In this document: piece by piece, positions 1 to 10,544 of the stretch
How positions within the stretch are numbered: position 1 is the stretch's first letter
Layout: each line of letters begins with the position of its first letter
Source of the DNA: Euonymus europaeus
Lineage: Eukaryota > Streptophyta > Magnoliopsida > Celastrales > Celastraceae
DNA: 64,000 nt
Assembly (NCBI GenBank): GCA_963580455.1
Contig: OY756958.1
Location: 5,964,501-6,028,500 of the forward strand
Reading direction: 5' to 3'
Made by a program: the position numbers and the translations under genes
The notes under the pieces: model-generated
What the model was told of the DNA's origin: nothing
The model's input: only the letters and a program-made list of their open reading frames with translations
Database searches by the model: none

Positions 1-14
1 CCACGAGCATTTTC

Positions 15-421
15 CTAATCACAAGCTTCTCTATTTGTGGCTGCACTTATGGCGTCCCTTCTATGAATTCTATTAATAACAGAATCTGTTTCCATCTGAA
101 ACTTATCTAGATGAAGAGGGGTAGTGATCGTCCTGGTGAACACCCTTAGGGGAACAACATTTGTTTCTTTCTTTCTCCTTTTACTCTTACCCTGTATGGT
201 CCTCTGATCCTGTATGGTGAGGTCTTGGGGGATGATGTCAAGCTGCAGGGCGGGGTTGGCTTGGAGGGTGGGTAAAGTAGTTGCATCAATGGTTTGCCTT
301 TCATTCTCCACACCCGCACGCTACTGCTCAATGCTGGGCTGTGGGGTGGTGTTGTCTTGCAAGGTGGGGAGAGCGGTTCCACCCAGGGACCCAAGCCCTT
401 CTCCATAGTGTGCTCCTCCAA
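15..421 (-). pseudogene. Plant mobile domain protein tail exons, left copy
   Basis: Two overlapping minus-strand open stretches (146-421 and 15-311) encode a low-complexity Pro/Thr/Gln-rich tail. It has repeated units of the form GAHYGEGLGSLGG followed by LPTLQ and TTPQPSIEQ. The same unit recurs at about 590-665 (minus) and about 4216-4310 (plus), so these are duplicated copies of the C-terminal exons of a PMD (MAIN-like) gene. Reading from one unit into the next meets a stop codon and a frame change. No PMD core is found on this strand. I read it as the decayed tail of a second, outward-facing PMD gene copy. The PMD link is inferred from the palindromic relation to the plus-strand PMD gene at 2.4-3.9 kb. 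Confidence 0.5.
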
Positions 422-510
422 AATCTAACAGAAAAATAAAAACAAAGAATAGATAAAATGTCTAAGTTTTACATCCTAGCTTGCCTCCTAAAAGATAGTT
501 ATACCACTAG

Positions 511-987
511 CATATTCCTCATCTTTTGCATCTTCTCCATGGGAGCTCTCTACACCCGCCAGCTACTGGTCAATGCCGGGCTGCGGGGTGGTGTCGGCTT
601 GGAAGGTGGGGAAAGTAGGTGCACCCGGGGAACCAAGCTCTTCTCGAAAGTGTGCTCCAAAATCTAACAGAAAAATAAAAAACAAAGATGGATTAAATGT
701 CTAAGAGAGTTGAGGGTTTATACCACTAGCATACAACTAAAAGAGAGTTATACCACTAGCATGCTCCTCATTTTCCGTATCTTCACCAGCAACCAGAGGC
801 CTCCAACAGAAAAATAACCAAAGATAAAAGTATAAAATGTCTAAAGAGCATTGTACCTCCTATAAAAGTAGATGCATCAGTGCCCTCTAAACCCCCCAAC
901 TGCTGGCCTTCCGAATTTTTAGCTGCAACCAGAGGCATCCAACAGAAAAATAAACCGAAATAGATTAAAGTATAAAACTTCTAAAGA
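511..987. repeat. Left arm of a large inverted repeat
   Basis: This stretch is the reverse complement, with scattered differences, of 3894-4370. Shared landmarks are the Glu/Asp-rich piece at 511-545, the GAHFREELGSP unit, the tract containing CAACAGAAAAATAA, and the end reading AGATTAAAGTATAAAAC. The arms are about 480 bp and enclose about 2.9 kb. Confidence 0.85.
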
Positions 988-988
988 T

Positions 989-1120
989 CGGGCCTAGTCG
1001 GCCCAATATCCAGCCCAATTACTCAGCCCAACCCAATAAATAAAATAATTTGGTAAAATCAGTAAATCCCAAACCTAACTTTGAAAAATACACTCCTGTG
1101 CTTCACCTTCCACTTCAAGC
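989..1120. repeat. 132-bp direct repeat, copy 1
   Basis: Starts CGGGCCTAGTCGGCCC and ends CCACTTCAAGC. It recurs at 2196-2327 in the same orientation with only a few substitutions. The two copies bracket a roughly 1-kb segment whose relative lies at 13.5 kb. Confidence 0.85.
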
Positions 1121-1171
1121 TCGCTGCGACGGCCACGGAAACGGCGACCTAATCAGTCAATGCGACCTCGA

Positions 1172-2153
1172 CTTCGAAGTTCGAACAGGTAAGCCTCGCC
1201 TCTCTTCCCTCTCTGTTTGCCGTGTCTTCTCCCTCTCTGTTTGCGACCTTCTTGCCGATTTGGTTTTCTCATTTATTTTCCTGCTTTTATCCTATCAAAT
1301 GAAAATCGCTGATCGCCCTATAGGTGGATTTCTTTGTAGAGGACACTACTCACACTAGCACTAATTTTTATAGTATAATAGATATTCTTGGTCTCTCCAT
1401 TTATTAAAAAAAGAAGGAATAATTGTGGTGTTTGTTTTAGTTCGTGGTAATTTTTAGTTTTAATATGAAATTGCTATTGTGCTTGAGATTTATTTCAATT
1501 TTCGATTCTTGCCTTTTTCATTAGAGTGTTATTATGGTTCTGGAACTCGGATCTGTGAGGATTGTGTTCAAGACATATATAATTATATATATATATATAT
1601 ATGAATATGTATTGTATATATATTTGGTACAGCACTTCAAACCCATGTCCTCCGCATCCTCTCATTCTTCCACCAGCACCTGCAGTGGTACCAAAACATC
1701 ATCACCTATTGAGATGTAGAGTGCTCGTATTCATCATCACCTATTGATGTATTTCAATCAAATGTATGCATAGATTCTCTGCCTTGTCCTTTGATTTTTC
1801 AGTTTTAATTGATAATTTATGTTGCACTATTGGCAGATTGATTGTTCTGGAATTGGTTATGAGATTCCAGGGTTTGTTTGTAATAGTTACGTATATTATG
1901 CACTGTCAAAGTTAGTTACTTTGGGTTTTGATTGTTCTGGAACTCACATCCCACATTCTCTCATTTTAGTTCGTAAATAATTTGTACTTTGGGTTTTGAT
2001 TGGTTTGGAATCCCAATCTTTTCGGAGTCTGTCTTATGAATAGCTATTCATTTAGCTTATTTATTCATTTTGTTTGCTTGAAGTATTGGGATGAAGTTGA
2101 AATCCAGAAAATACTACCATAAATGCCGTAAATCTATTAGAAACGGGAAGGCA
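1172..2153 (+). repeat. Approx. 1-kb dispersed segment, copy A (hAT empty site)
   Basis: Near-identical to 13498-14448 plus 18585-18605. It starts CTTCGAAGTTCGAACAG followed by GTAAGCC, which looks like an exon end and splice donor. The rest is T-rich and intron-like. Copy A holds AATCTATT once at 2131-2138, exactly where copy B carries a 4.1-kb hAT element. It is probably a captured 5' exon and first intron of a host gene; which gene is unknown. A short AT dinucleotide run lies at about 1577-1600. Confidence 0.8.
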
Positions 2154-2195
2154 ACATTGCATTTTTTCCCGTACTTGTTTCAACGAAGGGTTATT

Positions 2196-2327
2196 CGGGC
2201 CTAGTCAGCCCAATATCCAGCCCAATTACTCAGCCCAACCCAATAGATAAAACAATTTGGTAAAATCAGTAAATCCCAAACCTAACTTTGAAAAATACAC
2301 TCCCGTGCTTCACCTTCCACTTCAAGC
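2196..2327. repeat. 132-bp direct repeat, copy 2
   Basis: Second copy of the 989-1120 repeat. It lies directly upstream of the plus-strand PMD pseudogene. Confidence 0.85.
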
Positions 2328-2380
2328 CCGTGCTTCACCTTCCATTGGGCATAATGCTTTGGCTTTTTGCAGATTATCAA

Positions 2381-3846
2381 TGGCTCAAAGAGAAGACAAT
2401 GACAGTGAAATAATTGTAATTATTTACTTGAAGATTTTCATTTCATTTTACTTTTTTCGCTACTTGTATAGTTTTGGCTGAAAATTGCTACTCTTCTTGA
2501 AGGTGAGGGCAACGAACCATCGGTTCATGTTACAGAAATGGAAACTTGATGAGAGACTAGCTGAAAAGCTAAAGGACACATGCTTTGAGCCATTTTTATG
2601 GCTCCCCCAGCAAAGCATGATATAGGTCTTTTAGATGCTATATCGTCATTTTACGATCCTTCTCATAGGTGCTTTGTTTTAAACAAAGATGTTAAGCTTG
2701 TTTTAACTTTGGAGGATATTCTTTACCTAACTAGGTTGCCAATAGATGGCAAACCTGTCATTTGTAAAGATGAGAAAGGAAAAATTCTTCTTCCTCTATA
2801 TCTAGGATTCTCAAAAGCAGATTCAAGAGATGAAGTTAGGTTTGAAACTCTTAAAAAAAAGTTTCAAAAAAGTCCTAGTGATGAGAATGGGCTTGATCTT
2901 CATGTTCGAGCATTCCTACTTTATGTGATAGGCACTATTGTTCTGCCTAGTTCGAAATCATTAGCTACTCCTGTGATTTATCTTCAGCTACTTGATAAAA
3001 TTGATGATGTAGGAACATATGCGTGGGGTGCTGCCATGCTTGCACACCTTCATAGTTGCTTAGGAAAATATTGTAGCAAAAAAAAGAAGACTTTAGGCTG
3101 CGCCACTTCAGTTCTTTTGGTAAGATTCTTATTAAAGTTAATGATTTTTTAAAAGTTTTGTTGCATATTTAGTAATCACAATTTTATTACAGATGTTTTT
3201 CTTTGAGCGGATCTCAAAACTCCGAGAAGAGTTTGATTTTAAGGGTCCACGACCACCATCATTCCCTTTGATGGGGGAGTGGTCAGAAAAGTTTAAGACT
3301 TCAAAGACAGTCACAATAAAAAGGGGAAGGAAAATTTTGTTGATCTTCTCAAGGACCTAAAGTCTAAGGATGTAAGGTCCTTAAACCATGTCCTTCAGAA
3401 GGAGTTTTTTTTTTAGCTAATGGATTTGTGTGGTATTGCAGGTCGAGTGGCGGCCTTATCAGAAGTTGGGTGCAAACTTTTTGCCCCAACAGTTTGTTGG
3501 ACAACAAAATCTTTTCTTGTCCAGAACAATTCTTGTTTCTTTCAATAATTTAGTTTATCATATGCCTGAATTGTGTCCTAAACAATTAGGTTTTGTAAGA
3601 AGTGATTTAAAAAAACCTTTGCCTAGTTGCCGTAGACTCCGCAAAATTAAGTCACGGAGTGGACCTAAGGGCATCGATTATGCTAAATCTTCGATCATTG
3701 AGATTTGGAATGATAGGCATAATAGAAACATAATTCGTGACCGAGATTTAGAGGACCTTCCCTCACATTTTGAAGGTACAATTCTCCTGTTTTTGTATTT
3801 TAATCTTGGAATTATGATCTGTGTGTGCAATTCTGTTCCATTTTGA
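2381..3846 (+). pseudogene. Plant mobile domain (PMD, MAIN-like) pseudogene
   Basis: A PMD-family protein, a domain found in MULE-type transposons and in MAIN/MAIL host proteins. Recognisable pieces in order: about 2510-2620 (LDERLAEKLKDTCFEPFLWL), 2598-3130 (with TLEDILYLTRLPIDGKPV, the hallmark T.ED...LT.LP.DG of PMD), 3193-3356 (ERISKLREEF) and 3441-3775 (VEWRPYQKLG, then MPELCPKQLGFV). The pieces are separated by likely introns. The first two join only through a frame change at the C-run near 2603, and a stop closes the frame near 3358. These breaks make it a pseudogene, although a missed intron is possible at either point. Tail exons continue into the right inverted arm. Family assignment is from motif recall, not a search. 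Confidence 0.7.
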
Positions 3847-3893
3847 ATTATTGTTTTCTTATGATGCAGCTGCCTTTATAGGAGGTAAAATGC

Positions 3894-4370
3894 TCTTTAG
3901 ACGTTTTATACTTTAATCTATCTTTGGTTTATTTTTCTGTTGGATGCCTCTGGTTGCAGCTAAAAATTTGGAAGGCCAGCAGCTGGGGGGTTTAGAGGGC
4001 ACTGATGCATCTGCTTTTATAGGAGGTACAATGCCCTTTAGACATTTTATACTTTTATCTTTGGTTATTTTTCTGTTGGATGCCTCTGGTTGCTGGTGAA
4101 GATACGGAAAATGAGGAGCATGCTAGCGGTATAACTCTCTTTTAGTAGTATGCTAGTGGTATAAACCCTCAACTCTCTTAGACATTTAATCCATCTTTGT
4201 TTTTTATTTTTCTGTTAGATTTTGGAGCACACTTTTGAGAAGGGCTTGGTTCCCCGGATGCACCTGCTTTCCCCAACTTCCAAGCCGACACTACCCCGCA
4301 GCCTAGCATTGACCAACAGCTGGCGGGTGTAGAGAGCTCCCATGGTGAAGATGCGGAAGATGAGGAATAT
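3894..4370. repeat. Right arm of the large inverted repeat, with PMD tail exons
   Basis: Reverse complement of 511-987. On the plus strand it carries tail pieces of the PMD gene: a D/E-rich segment near 4095-4125 and a GAHF...TPQPSIDQQLAG unit near 4216-4320. The latter holds an in-frame stop after GAHF. The last unit seen at the far left (15-421) has no partner here, so the palindrome is incomplete on this side. Confidence 0.8.
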
Positions 4371-5203
4371 TCAGAATAGAAAGGCAGGCAAGTCGAAATG
4401 AAACCCAGATCAAATAAAAAAGAAAAAAAGAAGAAGGAGAAAGCGCAAACAACAGCTGCAACAACCAGATATCACTCCTTCGTATAAACATCAGAAAAAA
4501 TTATCCTTTCCTCTTCGGCAAGACAAAACCCAGAAACAAAAATTACAAGAGGAAACCTCAATGCAAATGATTACTCACCAGCAACAGCTATAGCAAGAGT
4601 CCGAAGCTTTGTTTGTCTCCTTCAAGGGCAGTCGTGAGCAATCGCAGCTCCTCCTTCAAGCGCAGCCAAAACCCTAGGTGAATACAAAAATTGGACCAAA
4701 CAACATGTCAGATACAGATGAAAAGCAAAGTTAATACAAAAGTCAATGGAAACAAAGAAGAACTAGAAAAAGAGATAGAGATACTCAACTTTTGTCGCGA
4801 CCAGGAGAGGAAGTATTGATAGATATGTGAAGTCGCGATTTCATCTGTTGGAGAAAGGAGGGGCAACGATGGCAAATTGAAACGAAACGCAAGGAAACGC
4901 ACGGTCAATCGTGCGTTTCATTTTGGATCGCGTTAATGCGGTCCAAAACGCAATATTCAATATGATGTTTGGCATTTGGGCTGAAATGCGGTATGGCCCA
5001 CAACAAAATGAAACGAAATATGGTCCAAAATGCCAAACAAACGGGCCCTAATTCATTGATTTAAGGATTAGAATAGTAGAGTAAATGTTTAAATTGTTTA
5101 ATCTACGTCAATCTATCTCTTATCCGAACAAAATTAATAATTTATATTTTATTTTTTTATTCAAGCAAGCCCTTAGTGCTTGCCAAAGTGAAGGATTGAG
5201 GGA
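4371..5203. other. Intergenic region, possible MITE end
   Basis: No gene recognised. A stretch at about 4890-5051 is rich in the motifs AACGCA and CCAAAATGCC. It ends GCCAAACAAACGGGCCCTA, the common form of a plant MITE terminus (GGGCCCGTTTGTTTGGC in reverse). I could not find a matching opposite terminus. The rest is AT-rich and unassigned. Confidence 0.35.
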
Positions 5204-5493
5204 GGGACGACATGAGATTGGCTCTCTGACACTCTCTCACTCTATTCAATCCGTCGTCTGACGTCGGGGGCGCGACACTGGAAGCATTTAGGTGATCGGA
5301 TAATCGGATCCCGTAGTGACCATGAGGTACTGAAGCAGTGAAGCATGAGCATCGTGGCCCGCAAGCTGCTAATTGAGAATTCTTTATGGGCTTCTCGGCC
5401 TCAAGAGAGAAGGACTAAGTAAATTTACAGCCTGCGGGCCTGGTCTTATATCAGAAGCCCGATTTTCTGGATTGAATGAAGGATTGGGCACAA
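5204..5493. repeat. 290-bp direct repeat, copy 1
   Basis: Begins GGGACGACATGAGATTGG and ends GGATTGGGCACAA. It recurs at 5996-6285 with few changes. The copies bracket an orphan helicase exon, which suggests a tandem duplication or an insertion that duplicated its flank. Confidence 0.85.
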
Positions 5494-5623
5494 ATTGAAA
5501 ATCGGGTCCAGACCAAACTAGAAGCCCACGTTCTTTCTTCCTCGCCAAAACCCTGGTTTTGGATTTTTTGCTAAGGGTTTGTGAAAGAGTAGCAGTGAAG
5601 CATACAATGAGAGGTGAGAGAAG

Positions 5624-5734
5624 ATGGAAAAAGCGAAGAAGAAATACGTGCCAATTTTGCCATGGATGAGAGACCCTGTCGACGGCCCAACTCGAGGAAC
5701 GCTCTCTTCATCTCATCCCTTGCCTTGACCCCAG
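5624..5734 (+). pseudogene. Orphan first exon of a DEAD-box RNA helicase 1-like gene
   Basis: The start codon at 5624 opens a peptide beginning MEKAKKKYVPILPWMRDPVD. This matches the N-terminus I recall for plant DEAD-box helicase 1 (RH1, the DDX51-like ribosome biogenesis helicase). After VD the frame is lost. The next frame gives AQLEERSLHLIPCLDPR, the expected continuation, up to a splice donor GTATCA at 5735. A small indel near 5675 therefore breaks the exon. No downstream helicase exon (Q motif, GSGKT, DEAD) exists in the window. The piece is an orphan exon lying between two 290-bp direct repeats. Confidence 0.5.
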
Positions 5735-5995
5735 GTATCAGACTCAATCCCTCTGTAACGTATGCTAAGTCTTCTTCTGCCTGTGCACATGTTTTTGAAG
5801 CATTCCAGTATGCTATTTTGTATTGAATCTCTATTTTCTACGTCAATTTTGGGATCGCGTGATTATTTTTACCGCGTTAATGTTTGAGATATTGTAACGA
5901 GAGAGTGGAGGATTATTCCAGGTTCAGTGTGGAATTGGATGAGGGGTATGTTTGAACTCGAAATGCTGAAATTCAGCTAAAGTTTGACATGTAGT

Positions 5996-6285
5996 GGGAC
6001 GACATGAGATTGGTTCTCTGACTCTCTCTCACTCTATTCAATCCGTCGTCCGACGTCGGGGGCGCGACACTGGAAGCATTTAGGTGATCGGATAATCGGA
6101 TCCCGTAGTTACCATGAGGTATTGAGGCAATGAAGCATGAGAATCGTGGCCCGCAAGCTGCTAATTGAGAATTCTTTATGGGCTTCTCGGCCTCAAGAGA
6201 GAACGACTAAGTAAATTTACAGCTTGCGGGCTTGGTCTTATATCAGAAGCCCGATTTCCCGGATTGAATGAAGGATTGGGCACAA
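5996..6285. repeat. 290-bp direct repeat, copy 2
   Basis: Second copy of 5204-5493. The sequence just after it (TGGTATCGGAGC at about 6290) resembles a primer binding site for initiator Met tRNA, so an LTR origin is possible but unproven. Confidence 0.8.
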
Positions 6286-6286
6286 T

Positions 6287-6411
6287 TGTGGTATCGGAGC
6301 AACGATTGTAGGCTCAACACCCCCCTCTAAAAGGCCCAATAGAGGGAGGAGGCGACCCAGCTTATACACCGCACTTTGCAGGTGTAATTCCTAAATGTGG
6401 GATATCTAACA
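6287..6411 (-). mobile_element. LTR-like (TRIM/SMART-type) remnant
   Basis: On the minus strand this 125-bp piece starts TGTTAGATATCCCACAT and ends GCTCCGATACCACA, with TG...CA ends. It has the look of a small LTR: a TATAAGC box near the middle and a terminal GATACCA motif complementary to initiator-tRNA primer sites. The five-base flanks (ACAAT and CTAAG) do not match, so no target duplication supports it. It could equally be an LTR end plus primer site read in the other direction. Confidence 0.35.
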
Positions 6412-6488
6412 CTAAGACCAAAATTATCATAAAATGAAGCGAAAAATAACGATCTAACAAACGAGAGGAGGAAGATAAACGACCTTAC

Positions 6489-6533
6489 TTCGTCCCATGG
6501 CTGAGCTCTCTGCTGCACTGACTTAGGGTTTAC
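6489..6533 (-). pseudogene. Orphan tiny first exon, ribosomal-protein-like
   Basis: On the minus strand a leader containing AAACCCTAAG precedes ATGGGACGA-A with a donor GTAAGG directly after, giving MGR plus one base. This matches the very short first exon of some plant ribosomal protein genes; 60S L10, which starts MGRRPARC, is one candidate. A near twin lies at 12692. Intron sequence runs into the LTR-like remnant after about 75 bases, and no second exon is present. The identity is a guess from three residues and a leader. Confidence 0.25.
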
Positions 6534-6539
6534 GGGATG

Positions 6540-7221
6540 AAAAAGGAAAATACGACCTATTCGCTCTTGAATGAATTATTAAATAATGGGTGGATCCGTT
6601 TCAACCCTAGCTGCTTGCTTGCTTGCAATGGTCAGAAATTGTGGGCTGGTCTTTTTTTTTTGCGCAGTCCGGCCCATGAATATATTTATGTCAACCACAA
6701 GCCTAAGCCTAATTTAAAAGCAACAATTTTCCAATGTTAAGGGTGATTTTCTTATGCGTTTTCCGCATCAGCTTACAACATTAAGAAGTTACAACATTAA
6801 GAAGTTGTGAGGTTAGAAGTTGTGAGCTAAACAAAAAGAATTGTGACGAGTTGTTTTTTGACACCCAAAATTGAAAAGACAAGCCTTAAAAACTATCAAC
6901 AATCCTTTCAAACATCGTCTGTCTATAATAATCAACAAGGAACACAAGCTGTATTCACAAGAAGCCATTTAGAAGATCCACCACAATACTAACAGGAACC
7001 AAGCAAGGTGTCTCGGTTATCAAGTTCATTTTTGCTAAACCAGAGATAATCTTAATAAAGAAAAATAACTTGTTAATATTATCCAAGTCATATTATTAAT
7101 ACATATATTTTTTCTTAATAAATTACAACAAAATTGCTCAAAAAGTTTCACATATAATAAAGATCCATGGCCATCTAATATTTCCAAATGAAAGATAATG
7201 TACTAAGGATGGATGTATTAC
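6540..7221. other. AT-rich region without recognised gene
   Basis: Lies between the orphan exon and the last visible exon of the prenyl transferase pseudogene. I looked here on the minus strand for the missing C-terminal exons (the part starting ITAPILFA in the family) and did not see them. A short direct duplication (TACAACATTAAGAAGTT) occurs at about 6774-6805. Confidence 0.4.
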
Positions 7222-9875
7222 ATGGTGAATGTCAGACAAAGAACCTTTTCCAAGAGAAGTTGATTTGCCAGTGAAATCAAGTACATCATCTATCAACTGA
7301 AATGCCAATCCCTGGAAAAGAGACAGGTGGGGAAGGGGGAAAAAGAAATAATGAAGAAAGTGAATCAAAACATAGTATGCATTCCAAACAAATTGCATTC
7401 AAAACGTACATTGTTACAACTTCACAAGAAGCAAACATATTTTAACACTTCAAGACTCCCCGTGAGGAATGGAATTAAGTTAGGCTCATTATACTTCAAA
7501 ACAAGGTCAATAAGAACCCATTCAATCTCCCATAAATATAATACATTGCGATTTTTTTAAATAAGAATATGATTACACTTCTTGATGCACCACGGATTGA
7601 GCAAAACCCATCTAGTCATCCAGACTTTTTGAACATGAAGAAAACTAGGTTAAGCAGGACAGAATACCATACCACAAAAACAACTTATTTTCACAAATGA
7701 CTATCACCCTTTTATATTAGGCCATTAGCAAAAAAATTAGCGCACAAAAAAGAAAACACTAATTTTTTCTGGCATCCCTGACCCCTTAATTTCTTATGAA
7801 ATGCTTGGTTATGAAGATTTTTTTAGTCAGCTCCATTCCACATTCCTCTTCCTCTCTTGGATTTTCCTACCGGATCAAATGGACTATAAACATAAAACGA
7901 GGTAGCATTTTGATGCTTATTATTAATTACAAAATAGTTATCAAGTAAAAAGTTACAAACCAGATTTTCTCCATACTCAAAAGCTGTCGTTGCAACTTCT
8001 GTTGTGTGCCCAGCAAGAAGGGCAATCGCCTTGCAGCTATTTGAAATCAGTGATGCAGTCTTGTAGTACATTTTTTGCATATAATAATCCATCCTGACAG
8101 TAACAAACATTGATTTTCACATTATTAACTTCAGAAAAAGATAGTTAACTAGATCTGTGGATCAAGATTCAAGACATCTGAATAAAAACTACTGTATGAT
8201 CCATGTTCTTGCACTATCATTGACTAAAATCAAGGTGCAAAGAGATGAACCAAAGGTCCAGCTACCTAATATATTAACTAACAGGCAGGCAGTTGGAAGT
8301 CAACCCGCGCAGTAATGGGATTTAGGAATGCCAATACCGCACTTTCAGTGAGAACAAAATACAACGATATATAACTTAACTACATACATTGTGTGCGCTG
8401 CAAGAAACAAATAAAACATCCATACATATAAACATGTTATAGCAGCACACCTGTAATGTTGCTCAGATGACGACGTCATTTGCATAGTTTCCCCTGTCAC
8501 GAGATGTTCTACAACCGTTGCTAGTAATGTTACAACCTAAAGACACACAAGACAGCATGGGACATGATTACATGAGTTACACGGACAGTGTTAAGTTTAA
8601 TTGATCAATGACGATGCCAACAGAGAGATTATATAAACTGTCAGATATCAAGATAAAGTTACAACGAATTCATTTGCTTAAGAGAAGTAGATTCATCTCT
8701 CCCTCAAGGAATGGTTTATGAGGCATGAACTTAAAGTACACTTAAGCTAGCAGATGATCAGGCAGTGAAAAGAAACCAAACGGTTAATGCAATTCCAAAA
8801 GAGGTTAATTTTTAATTGTTACAAGAAAAGTGATCAATTCAGCTTCGGGCTAAAATTAAACAATCCACCATATCGAAAAATTAAAACCCTAAAAATTACA
8901 GAAAACACTGCCATCGTTAATAATGCCTATTATTGCTCAATCAAGAATTATACGGTTAAAGTATGTATAATATATAAATGCCTCAAAATTTTCAAATTGA
9001 AACATACCTCTGTGTTTTTCAAAGAAGCAAGTGCCACGCAAGCTCGGGAAAGAAGAAAATCCCCTGCTAATACTGCTAACTGCATAATAAGTTAAGAAAA
9101 CAAATCAACCACAAGAATCCTTTAACAACTTGTCAGAAAACTTAAAATAAATATCAGGCAAAAAGGAAATATGCAACCTTCATATTTCTTCTGCCTATGA
9201 CTAAAAAAATCCTCTGACAACTTGTCAGACAACTTCAAATAGATATCAGGCAAAAAAAATAAATGCCATCTTCATGTAGGCCACATTTCAGCAACAAAAC
9301 AAAAGCAAATGAAGTTTATTTATCATCCCTATTCAAGAGATCGAGTATGATAGAAGATAAACTTAGTGGAGAGGCAGAGACATCCATTAGAAAATAAATG
9401 GTTCTCTCTTCAAGGAGACAATACCTTATTACCCATTACACAATTCAATGAAGAAATACCACGCCTTGTATCTGCATCATCCAACACATCATCGTGAAGG
9501 AGGCTTGCCACCTAAGACAATGAGATAGTTGCATCAGTATAGATTCTAGTTAAGAAGAGAAACAAGAACAGAAAGGGGAAAAATTGTGTCTTAGGAATTA
9601 GTAAAACAATAATTGACTAACAAAAGAAAGTAGGGAATAAAAAATCTCAATATCTGAGACTACTTACGTGAATAATTTCCGTGATCTCAGCTATACACTG
9701 CTGTCTTGTACGTAATTCTGTAGTCAGTGTATCTCCTACCACATTAAATGGTGATTCAGGTAATTGTACATTCAAAGCTGTTGCCATCAACAGTAAGACC
9801 TGTGAAGAAAATGGCTAAGTGGTTTCATTGAAAATGTGACACATAGTACCCCAATTTTGAAAATAATAGAACATG

Positions 9876-10020
9876 TGTCCCAATGGTAGAGTTGCAACCT
9901 AGAGGTTGCATGTTCAATTCCTTGAAAAGAGTCTCCACATATTATTGTGGGTAAAATCATCGTACATCCAGAATTTCCCGGATCCTGCCTACTGTGGGAG
10001 CCTTGCACTAGAGTTGTTTA
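9876..10020 (+). mobile_element. Au-type SINE in a pseudogene intron
   Basis: tRNA-derived head with an A-box-like AATGGTAGAGTTGC at 9882-9895 and a B-box-like TGTTCAATTCC at 9911-9921. The body has the hallmark order GGGTAAAATCATCGTACATC, GATCCTGCC and GTGGGAGCCTTGCACT of plant Au SINEs. It lies in the intron upstream of the VLLLMATALNV exon of the SPS3-type pseudogene. Confidence 0.75.
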
Positions 10021-10530
10021 CCTAATAGTTGGGACAGTGGAATTTTACCTCTCATAAGATGGAGTTAGTTACCAAATTTTACCAACTTCGTCGATTTGAA
10101 TGGAACTAAAGTAAAATACAAAATTTCGAACTGAACATTATGCACAAGTTTGGGTGCACTAAGGTCCCAAATTCTAAATAACACATATTTCACCAATTAA
10201 AGTTTTAAATTACAAATAAATAAGGGTAACATTAAGCCAAATGGGGTTTTTAATTAAGATGGAGGAGAAATATGGAACTTGTATATACATGGGAAAAACT
10301 TAAGAAACTTGGACTAGAGGCAACAAACCTCAGGTCACTCAAACCCAAATATTGACTCAAGACAGTAGCCATTTAACCCTTCTGTAACTATAGGAGCAAC
10401 CAATCACATCAAGGGGCACACTTGCTGGGCAGTCCTTTTTTTTCCTTCTTCTTTCCATGATCATAATACGAAAATAAATGGCTTCCAGCAAAGAGTAAAC
10501 AAATTATAATACAGCAGTCATTGTTACTAC

Positions 10531-10544
10531 CGTGGGACGAAACC
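10531..10544 (-). pseudogene. Residual 3' end of the missing SPS3-type exon
   Basis: On the minus strand GGTTTCGTCCCACG is followed by a donor GTAGTAAC. It encodes the FRPT that ends the family's PKLASAAEYFF...GKRFRPT exon. The sequence upstream of it does not encode the rest. Only 14 bases support this, so it is tentative. Confidence 0.4.

Noticed and set aside
5996..6300. Full LTR retrotransposon with the 290-bp repeats as LTRs
   Set aside because: A primer-site-like word follows only the second copy, and the sequence between the copies is a host exon with no polypurine tract.
9876..10020. Functional tRNA gene
   Set aside because: It has tRNA-like promoter boxes but no cloverleaf; the body matches an Au-type SINE.
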